Source of the DNA: Ichthyophis bannanicus
Taxonomy: Eukaryota; Chordata; Amphibia; Gymnophiona; Ichthyophiidae
Assembly (NCBI GenBank): GCA_033557465.1
Contig: CM066033.1
Location: 1,301,499,022 to 1,301,563,021, forward strand
Direction: 5' to 3'
DNA: 64,000 nucleotides
The notes below the pieces were generated by a model, which was not told the origin of the DNA, did not search any database, and saw nothing but the letters and a program-made list of their open reading frames with translations. This document shows, one piece after another, positions 56,842 to 64,000 of the stretch. The first letter of the stretch is position 1, and each line of letters opens with the position of its first letter. The position numbers were made by a program, and so were the translations under genes.

Positions 56842-57660
56842 TTAGGGGCATGTTTACTAAAAGCCGTACAATTGCGTGCCGCACAATAGCGCACGGAAAC
56901 GCGGCACTCAAACGCTCAGAAACGCTCTTAAACGCCCCGCACAAGTGCGCTTGGGCCCCGCACAATTGCGCGCCGCACTAACGTGCCCCGCACAAGTACC
57001 CGGCCCGCAAATGTCCGATAGAGGCGTGGAAAGGCATTCTGAGGGCGGAGGAAGGCTCCCGAGGGGCGGAGAGACGGGGTCAATGGGCGGGGAAGGGGAG
57101 GGGAGAGGCTCCCCGCACAGTATCGGGGACGAATTTGCAGGTTAAAAATAGCGCGAGTGAAACACTCACGGTAGAGGGCATTTAAAGGGAAGAGAAACCA
57201 TTTCCGTCAGCAATGTACAGGGAAACCTGCAAAACGTGAGCAGTGTGATACATGTGCACAGAACAAAAGTGCAAATAAAGATAGAAAAAGACCCAAACAA
57301 ACATATTAAAAATAGGAAGTCAGCTGGGGAACCCTGATATTAATGGGCAAACATAAGAAACACACCCAGGAAAGCTCCAAAGAAATGAAATGAAGTATGG
57401 AAGGGGCTACGGAGCGGAGACCCTTCCAAAAACCATGTCCTTTTTTCTGAGCCTTCCTGGGAGTGTCTGCTATGGTTGCCCATTAATATCACTGTTGCCC
57501 AGCTTGGTTATATTTATCCCCAGTTCGTCGTGGTCGGTTGAGGGGTTTATTTGCACTTTTGTCACCAGACAAGGTGACTGAGCCCACAGTACAAATGTGC
57601 AGAGCAGGGTTTTTGACTCCTTTGGTCAGGTTTCCCACCCCCAGGGACTACACTATCACT

Positions 57661-57738
57661 GTGGCCACAGTGTGGTGCAGTAGACAGAGGCAGTACCTCT
57701 AGGACCAGAGGGTCACAGGTTCAAATCCAAGCTGGGGC
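57661..57738 (+). other. tRNA-like module a (copy 3)
   Basis: TGGTGCAGTAG (A-box-like, one change) at about 57673-57683 and a perfect B box, GGTTCAAATCC, at 57718-57728. Confidence 0.65.
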
Positions 57739-58118
57739 TCCTGTCAACCCAGTCCCCATATTTTACCCACCACTAAACAAAGATAGTAAAGACACTCCTT
57801 TATTGCAGAGAACATAAGCATGGTTCACACACCCATTTTGTACCCAACACCGCACACACACCATAACAATGGGCATTACCAACAGCCGAGTCCCCCAAAT
57901 GCAGTCCTGGAGTGCCACAACTCAATCAGGTCATATGCTTTTCCAAGATACGGACATGCCAGCATGTTGGCGGTAGGGTACAGGTGGTGGAGGGGGCAGT
58001 GGCTGCTAGCCACAGAAGACAGTGGCCGAGCCATGTGCAGGCTGGCACGTCCACTGCAACATAGGCCCTGTCGGATGTACAGTCATGGACTTCCCAGGGA
58101 ATTCAGCACATCTGTGGC

Positions 58119-58190
58119 AACACAGTGGTGCAGTGCACACAGACAGTGTGTGCAGGAGCAAAAGGTCACAGGTTCAAAGCCCAGCTGGGG
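58119..58190 (+). other. tRNA-like module b (copy 3)
   Basis: TGGTGCAGTGC near 58127 and GGTTCAAAGCC near 58171; the same layout as in copies 1 and 2. Confidence 0.6.
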
Positions 58191-60157
58191 CTACTGCCAT
58201 TCCTGTCCACATATTTTCCCCACAACTAAACCATGTTAGTAAGGGCAATCCTTTATTGCTGGGGATATACGCATTGGTCATACGCCTATCTTTTACACCA
58301 CCAAGCACAGACACCATGACCAGGGGCATTACCTAGAGCAGAGTCTCACAAATGCAGTCCTGGAGGACCACACACCATTCAGGTTCCATGCTGCCACTCA
58401 TACAAATAACCGTGCTGTATATCTATGCACCACCCCCATGGCATGTAGATGTAGCTCATGCATATTCATGAGGGACAGCAGGAAACCCCAACCAGTGTAT
58501 TGCAAACCTGGACTGGATTTGGGAACCTCTGCCGTACAGCAGCAGCCAACAGGGACAGACACACCCACACCCACACCCACACCCACAGGCCCCATTGGCC
58601 AATGCCTCCTGGTGAGGCAGGACATTGGGCCCTGCGTGCATCTCCCAATACCAGCACTTGCATACCTTAGCAATGTCACCCTACACCAGGGTATATGGTA
58701 CACAGCTCTCAAACGTTTGCTATGAGTACTGGCAGATAGATATCCCTACGTTACGCACAGTCTGCTCTATGAGCTCCATCATAATAATCTATCTGATGTT
58801 TGCGGTGTGTGCGTCAGGTCTGGCCCCTGACAGTGTTTACCACCCTAGGGAGGGACCCCCAACGGTATTGCATACCATACCCATGCCTGTACTGTGCCCA
58901 GGACTGGTGTGGTGGGCAAGGATTCTGAACCCCTCTATAGTAGCACAATGCTGGCATACGTGTGGGAGTGTGTGTCTGTCTATACAGTGTGTGTTGGCTG
59001 CAAACACTGTCCACAGTTTTGGCCTGATGATGTGCATAATGAGCAGCAAGGTACCATGGGTATAGCTCAGACAGGGTGGGCTGGCCAGGATGCATCTGCA
59101 CAGGGCATAGGGCACTGGCAGGGACATTGTAGTGGCTGTCCACCACCTCCACAGACAGGGTGACCTCTGTATGTGCTGCTGGGCTTTCACTCCACCCTGA
59201 CTGTGCAGTGATGGCAGCATGGCTAGGCACCCCCATAGTGCTTCATAGCACTTCCCTCATGTGATATATATATGGGTCACCTGTTGGGGCCTAGTCACTG
59301 ATGTATCTGCTTGTGTGTGCTGCCATCCCAGTTGTGGGTGCATGCATTTCCAGTGGGACTAACCAGCAGACTGTTCACAGCTGGTATGTGCCCTGCTGGA
59401 GTGCCTTGCAGTGGCTGATGGCTTGATGCAGGGGAATATCAGATAGTGGTGGGGTGCATCTTAGCATATCCAGGCCTACTGTCTGTCTGATATTGTGGTC
59501 TGGGTGTGTGTGGGGCTGCTTGGACTGCCCTGTAGGGTGTCTGTTCCCCAACAGGACTGGGGTTGATGGTCCACTCTACTGCCATCATGGGGGGGGTGGG
59601 GGTGGGGGTGTATAATGGGGATCTGTTGATAGGAGACCCTGCCTGTTTGCCACCCTCAGCTTGGGGGGGGGGGGTTGGTGGTACATAGCCCACCTAGGGG
59701 TCCGTGGGGTTTCCCCCTGACTGAGACAGACAGAGATATCCAAGGTGTTCCTGCAGAAACTACCTATCTCACAGATTACGACTGTTTTGGAGCTCTGCCA
59801 TGGCCTCTCTCAGCCATGGAGGGTGCTGTGGACCTGATCCAGGGCGCCTCATCGCACACTCAGGGTGAGCACAGTTCCCGCACAGTGTGACTGTGTGTAG
59901 CTACTCTGTGCAAATTAAACACCCGGTCAGTACCTCCTACCAGGCCAAGGTGCTGTGTGGGTGCACACGGACACGTCCCCCTACCAGGCCGGGGAGCTGT
60001 TGGGGTGCATTCCCCATCTTGTGTTCATCTGTGGACAGCTGATTTGCATGTGCAGTGCATCATGGGTATGGGTGGCCTAACCCTATCCTGGTTCCCACAG
60101 CAGACTGTCTGTGTGGTGACATGCAGGCTCTCTGCAGCCAGCCAGGGGCTTGCTGGC

Positions 60158-60235
60158 AGCTATATAGCTGTAGCCCAATGGTTACTTCACTGCCTGTGGA
60201 GCCAGCGGTAATAGGTTTGAGCCCACAGTGGGGTT
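60158..60235 (+). other. tRNA-like module c (copy 3)
   Basis: The A box TAGCCCAATGG (60171-60181) is intact. The B box is GGTTTGAGCCC (near 60214), with a weaker match than in copies 1 and 2. Confidence 0.6.
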
Positions 60236-60610
60236 ATTTGATAGGGTTGTCCAAAGCTTTTTTTAGATTTAATGTACATATGTTGCTGCCATCAAACACA
60301 CCCTCAGTGTACTGTACCCATAAGGTGCCTCTGAGGGTGCTTTATAGGGCACCCTATAGGGCACCTTATGGTTGCCGTCCATATAAGGTGCACTATACAT
60401 TATCCTGTGACGCAACATATATGGTGCCCTATAGGGGACATTCAAGGGTGCCTTGGCGGACAGTGAACTTTAACATGTGCCTTATGGGCCGCCTTATGTT
60501 AACACGCTTTGTGAGTGCGTTTGCTAGTAGTGATAACTGAAATAAAAATAGATTGCCCCCTACAGCACTCATCCCCATAATACACACTGCCTCAGTGAGC
60601 CTTCTTCATT

Positions 60611-60685
60611 GGGCACTGTGGGGGATTGAACCCCTGATCTCTGCACCATTGGTCAGTGTCTTAACCATTGTGCTGTGGCTCTGTT
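60611..60685 (-). other. tRNA-like module d (copy 3)
   Basis: Minus-strand CAGCACAATGG (near 60665-60675) and a perfect B box, GGTTCAATCCC (near 60622-60632). Confidence 0.65.
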
Positions 60686-60820
60686 ACTATGCTTGGGCAT
60701 CTGCGCACCGCCTTATGCCGCCCAAAATTAACAGTGCACCGCCTTATGCCGCCCAAAATTAATATGCCTCCTAAAGCACTTTTACCCATTACAGTTAATG
60801 CCTCAGCCAGCCCTTTTTGT

Positions 60821-60898
60821 TGTGCACAATGGGGAATTGAACCCATGGCAGCTGCACCCACAGTCAGTGTCTTAACCATTGTACTATGGCTCTGCTCC
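60821..60898 (-). other. tRNA-like module f (copy 3)
   Basis: Minus-strand TAGTACAATGG (near 60877-60887) and GGTTCAATTCC (near 60834-60844). Confidence 0.65.
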
Positions 60899-61096
60899 TT
60901 TGTGTGTGCATATCAGGGCGCCACTTAGCCTTCCCACGCACTATTATGCACGGCGCACAATAGCGCCCCGCGCAAATGTGCGATCGCTTACTCCCGTTTT
61001 TTTTCTTTTCTCTGCCTGAACCGCCCACTCCTTATATGGCACAGGCACACTACCGCGGCCCCGCACATTAGGAATGTTTAGTAAACAGACCCCTTA

Positions 61097-62043
61097 GAGT
61101 ATCCTAAAATATCCAATCTTTTTGACCTTGGTTCCCTTTCAGAGGAGGTAGTGATAGAAAGGCCTTTAGCCATTTCTAAAATAAAATCCTGAAAGGACAA
61201 ATCCTCTGGAGGAGACATTCTCCTTTTTGGAGAAGAAGGTTCCTCAGGAAGGTCAAGGGAGAGCTCTGCAGACTCATCAGAGGAGCCAAAATCCTCAGAG
61301 GAATCGGTGTATTCTCTAGTTTCCTCCAACGCACGATACGCATACCGATCGGTATCGACATCGGGCGTACCGGGTATGGAAGCGGTATGGAGCGAAAGCC
61401 CATACGGTACCGATTTGCGTTTAGAAGAGGAAGGCCTGGGTTCCGGCATGGCGGACGATACCGGAACCGGGCCCGGAACCGCTAGAGGCGGTACCGATGG
61501 CGTTGCAGCTTTAATGAAAGCCATGACGGCCTGCTGCATGGATTGGACAGTATTGCCCATAGACGCCACGGCTGCCTGGATGTCGGTACCGGTATGGGCC
61601 GGTACCCCAGAGCAGTCCAACAGGTGATCTGTCGAGGCCGTGCCATCGATGTCAACCTGTAGCCCCTGAATTGGCGTTTTGGAAGGCAGAGCTTCCCGCC
61701 GGGGCTGTTTGGCTGGGGCAGGGTCCTCAAAACTAAGAGCCTCTCGATGCTTTGAAGGAGATTTGCCCTTTGAGGACTTGCCCACAGAAGGTTTGGTTAC
61801 CTGAGATCCATCCGGAGATGATGACCTGGATGACTGTGATGTTGGATTCTCTGAAGCAAACAGCACATGGAATTTGTTGGCCCGGTTCTGCAGCCCACGC
61901 TTAGACATTTGGGAGCAGGAAGGGCAGTCCGGAATGGAGTGGTCAGGCCCCAAACATTTAAGACACCATTCATGGGTGTCTGTGACTGATATTACAGCAG
62001 TACACTTGGTACACTTCTTAAATCCAGGGGCTGGCTTCTCCAT
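61097..62043 (-). pseudogene. DIRS gag-like ORF1, N-terminal part
   Basis: The ATG at 62043 opens the frame. The N-terminus has a zinc-finger-like array: C11, C14, H24, C27, C30, H35, C40, C43 (GFKKCTKC, EWCLKCLGPDH, CPSC). A Ser/Pro/Lys-rich middle follows (SSKGKSPSKHREALSFEDP) and an acidic region (SEDFGSSDESAELSLDLPEE). The frame reaches DILGYSK at 61097, where TWA copy 3 interrupts it; the rest is at 56841-55983. The finger resembles those at the start of other vertebrate DIRS gag-like proteins. Dense CGGTAC/CGGTAT motifs run through 61330-61640. Confidence 0.85.
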
Positions 62044-62249
62044 GTGGAGAATTCAAGTAGGCCAGAAGGCCTAACTGAAGTGACCAAGTGCTGAAAAATA
62101 ATAAAAGAAAAAGAAAATAATTTTTCAAGAAAGAAAAAGGAAGACCGGCGATACCGGTATCGGTATGGGAAGGCAGGTACGCGGTCTAAAGAAACAAAAC
62201 AAAAAACTACAATTTCTTCAGCGGTGACAGGATACACGACCTGCTGGCT

Positions 62250-62426
62250 CCGCGGAAAAAGAGAAACTGAGGAGAGCTGTTCAGGAAGGCGGGAAGGCAG
62301 CGCGCATGTGCAGTGGGAGGTCCCAAAAGCTTCCATTCTAGGAAGCTGGGGAGCTTTCCCGCGCAGGCTCCGTCGGTTCCGACGTACCCATATGTGAGGA
62401 CTTATTCCTGCTTGTTCCTGGAGATA
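62250..62426 (+). repeat. DIRS inverted terminal repeat, 5' side
   Basis: Reverse complement of 52583-52750 with few changes; its inner edge is GAAACTGAGGAGAGCTGTTC. The outer end CTGGAGATA marks the element limit, since L2 coding sequence resumes at 62427. Between it and the gag ATG is a leader with GATACCGGTATCGGTATGGG (near 62150). Confidence 0.9.
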
Positions 62427-62785
62427 AAGCATTACACTCACACCCAACCACTCTCCTACAATCCCTCCTTCAAACGTTCACTACAAACAGACCACAGAGA
62501 TCTGCTACAACCAACAAGCTCAAAATACCACTATCTAAAACAAAGCTTAATCAACAAACTTGCCGCAGAGCATTTGAACTCACCACACCATCCCTTTGGA
62601 ACTCTCTACCTGACACAAGGAACATCACTGACCTTCCCTCCTTCTGTAAACACTTGAAAAGCCACGTATTCTCTGACCACTTTGGACCCACCAGCTAACC
62701 TGCCCTCTGACTTGACACCACCAACCAAGACACACAAGACAGAACCTGTAAATAGTTAAATAATATACTGCTAGATATATTACCG
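62427..62785 (+). pseudogene. L2 ORF2 C-terminus and 3' UTR (interrupted copy)
   Basis: The L2 frame resumes in phase after the DIRS element (THKALHSHPTTLLQSLLQTF). It continues with RAFELTTPSLWNSLPDTRNI (about 62565-62625) and ends HVFSDHFGPTS stop at 62695-62697. The UTR continues to about 62785. This closes one L2 copy spread over 45070-62785. Confidence 0.85.
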
Positions 62786-62968
62786 CAGTGGAGGAGTAGC
62801 CTAGTACCCAGAAGATCAAGGGTTTGATTCCCACTGGCACTCCTTGTGACCTTGGGCAAGTCACTTTACCCACCATTTCCTCAGAAGAAAAGGCTGGCAA
62901 TCTACTTCCAGTGATGCATTGCCAAGAAAATCCAGAGGTAGCTGGGTCACTATAAAATAGCAACCCTA
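62786..62968 (+). mobile_element. tRNA-derived SINE
   Basis: GCAGTGGAGGAGTAGCCTAG contains the A box, partly deleted just after it. GGTTTGATTCC near 62820 is the B box. The body has CTTGGGCAAGTCACTTTACC and GGCAATCTACTTCCAGTGAT, shared with 22597 and 41040. It ends near ATAGCAACCCTAAA, immediately before BovB sequence. Confidence 0.75.
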
Positions 62969-62970
62969 AA

Positions 62971-64000
62971 GATCATCAACTACTAGTATGCAAACTCAAG
63001 CTAAAGTTGAAAAAGAGCAAACCACTCATGAATGCAGCAAAATATGACCTTGAGAATATACCACTGGAATTTAAAGACTGCCTGCAAAATCGATTTGCTG
63101 CTTTAGATAAAAATGACAGAGCTCTGGAAGAGTTATGGAATGACATCAAGAAGGTTGTGTTGGAAGAAAGCAAGAAGTCTCTACAAAAGGTGAAAAAGCA
63201 AAAACGGCCAAAATGGATGACGGAAGAAACTCTGAAAATTGCCCAGAAACGCAGAGAAGCTAAAGCCAGAGGAGAAAGAAAGACAATCGCAGAACTCAAC
63301 AGAGATTTCCAACGTGCAGCAAAACAGGACAAGGAAAAGTACTACAATGACACTTGCAATGAAATAGAAGCAGAAACTATTAGAGGAAGAACAAGATCGG
63401 CTTTCCTAAAGCTACGAGAGTTAAAGAAAAAGTTCCAGCCTCGAATTGGAATGTTACAAGATGCTCCAGGTTCTATGTTGAATGATGCTGAGAAGATCAA
63501 GAAAAGGTGGAAGGAATATACAGAGTTTTTATATGATAAAGATCAAGTGGACCAACAGCCGTTTCAACCTGTACCTTATGATCGGGAACCATTGGTGATG
63601 AAAGAAGAAGTTGAAGCAGCATTGAAAGCCTTATCAAAGAACAAAGCACCAGGCATTGATAGCATTCCCATAGAAGTATTGCAGCAATCTGTTGCAGCTG
63701 TTACCGTACTTACAAGGCTCTGCCAAGAAATATGGAAGTCAACATCATGGCCAACTGACTGGAAAAGATCTGTGTTTATACCAATACTAAAGAAAGGTGA
63801 TCCAACTGACTGTGAAAATTATCGCACAATCGCTCTGATCCCACATGCAAGCAAGATTCTACTGAAGATTATTCAAAAGAGACTACAACCATACCTGGAA
63901 CAAGAACTACCTGAAGTGCAAGCAGGGTTCAGGAAAGGGCGAGGAACGAGAGACATCATTGCGGATGTGAGATGGATCCTTGAAAAGACTAAAGAATACC
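62971..64000 (+). CDS. RTE/BovB endonuclease end and reverse transcriptase, open, partial
   Basis: An uninterrupted frame of 343 codons runs from GATCATCAACTA at 62971 off the right edge. It is easy to miss because it has neither a true start nor a stop in the window. It begins at the last endonuclease residues (DHQLLVCKLKLK). It passes a Lys/Glu/Arg-rich linker (KAKARGER-like stretch, EKYYNDTCNEIEAETIRGRT), then the RT fingers (KNKAPGIDSIPIEVLQQS; FIPILKKGDPTDCENYRTIA) and QAGFRKGRGTRDIIADVRWI. Palm and thumb lie beyond 64000. The copy is 5'-truncated against a SINE. It aligns throughout with the damaged copy at 14270-15239 and lacks that copy's frameshifts, so it is younger or better preserved. 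Confidence 0.85.

Larger units (their letters stand above)
56842..61096 (+). mobile_element. Large TWA (PIF/Harbinger-like) element, copy 3
   Basis: The element proper spans 56845-61093 (4249 bp), with TTA duplications at 56842-56844 and 61094-61096. The left end is GGGGCATGTTTACTAAA; the right end is slightly diverged (TTTAGTAAACAGACCCC). It is colinear with copies 1 and 2 but more diverged, lacks the nested hAT insertion, and has only about three 31-bp-type units. It carries modules a, b, c, d and f. It sits inside DIRS gag, so it is younger than the DIRS insertion. Confidence 0.9.
52560..62426 (-). mobile_element. DIRS-type tyrosine-recombinase retrotransposon (complete structure)
   Basis: Coding is on the minus strand, so the 5' end is at 62426. 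Inverted terminal repeats of about 170-180 bp lie at 52560-52750 and 62250-62426. An internal complementary region (52831-52925) lies just inside the 3' repeat. Order along the element: gag, RT, RNase H, methyltransferase-like, tyrosine recombinase. The L2 target reads continuously across it (...ACACA|AAGCATT...), with no target duplication, as expected for recombinase-mediated integration. Without TWA copy 3 and its duplication it is about 5.6 kb. Frameshifts, a stop and the TWA insertion make it inactive. Confidence 0.92.

Overview
The window looks like repeat-dense nuclear DNA from a vertebrate. I found no host gene. The repeat mix is CR1 LINEs ending in ATGTTCTT-type repeats, L2 and L1 LINEs, RTE/BovB, a DIRS-type tyrosine-recombinase retrotransposon, a Ty3/Gypsy remnant, hAT MITEs and large TWA-target DNA transposons. 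That mix fits an amphibian, and a caecilian is my best guess. This is an inference from repeat composition; no gene confirms the species.

Layout. 1-2890: L1 on the minus strand (ORF1 and the start of ORF2). 2955-6690: a CR1 (type B, minus) broken by an L2 3' end. 6661-9060: an unassigned repeat. 9071-11210: a hAT MITE, then CR1 pieces (minus). 11330-11702: a hAT element. 12190-13937: CR1 type A (plus). 13938-21541: an RTE/BovB copy split by large TWA element copy 1 (15243-19966). 22336-23545: LINE and SINE debris. 23549-25547: 3' end of a Gypsy element (RT/RNase H, polypurine tract, 1.35 kb LTR). 26622-35027: three CR1 copies with nested L2, SINE and MITE insertions. 35215-41235: old L2, CR1, MITE and SINE fragments. 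41236-45060: no recognisable element or gene. 45070-62790: one L2 that received TWA copy 2 (46506-51063) and a DIRS element (52560-62426), which itself received TWA copy 3 (56845-61093). 62971-64000: a cleaner, open BovB reading frame running off the end.

The most unusual content is the family of three large TWA elements, 13.5 kb or 21% of the window. All lie in the same orientation, with GGGGCATGTTTACTAAA termini and exact TAA/TTA target duplications typical of PIF/Harbinger transposons. They have no recognisable transposase. Instead each carries at least five tRNA-like modules with Pol III A and B boxes (plus-strand ones on the left, minus-strand ones on the right), embedded MITE arms and, near the right end, a variable 31-bp tandem repeat. 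Copy-to-copy comparison and the continuous reading frames across insertion points fix the order of insertion at base resolution.

The DIRS element is structurally complete: inverted terminal repeats, an internal complementary region that reads as the circle junction, gag, RT, RNase H, a methyltransferase-like domain and a tyrosine recombinase. It is inactivated by frameshifts, by the TWA insertion in gag, and by a stop codon just ahead of the likely catalytic tyrosine. All boundaries come from reading by eye; unaided identity estimates are approximate.
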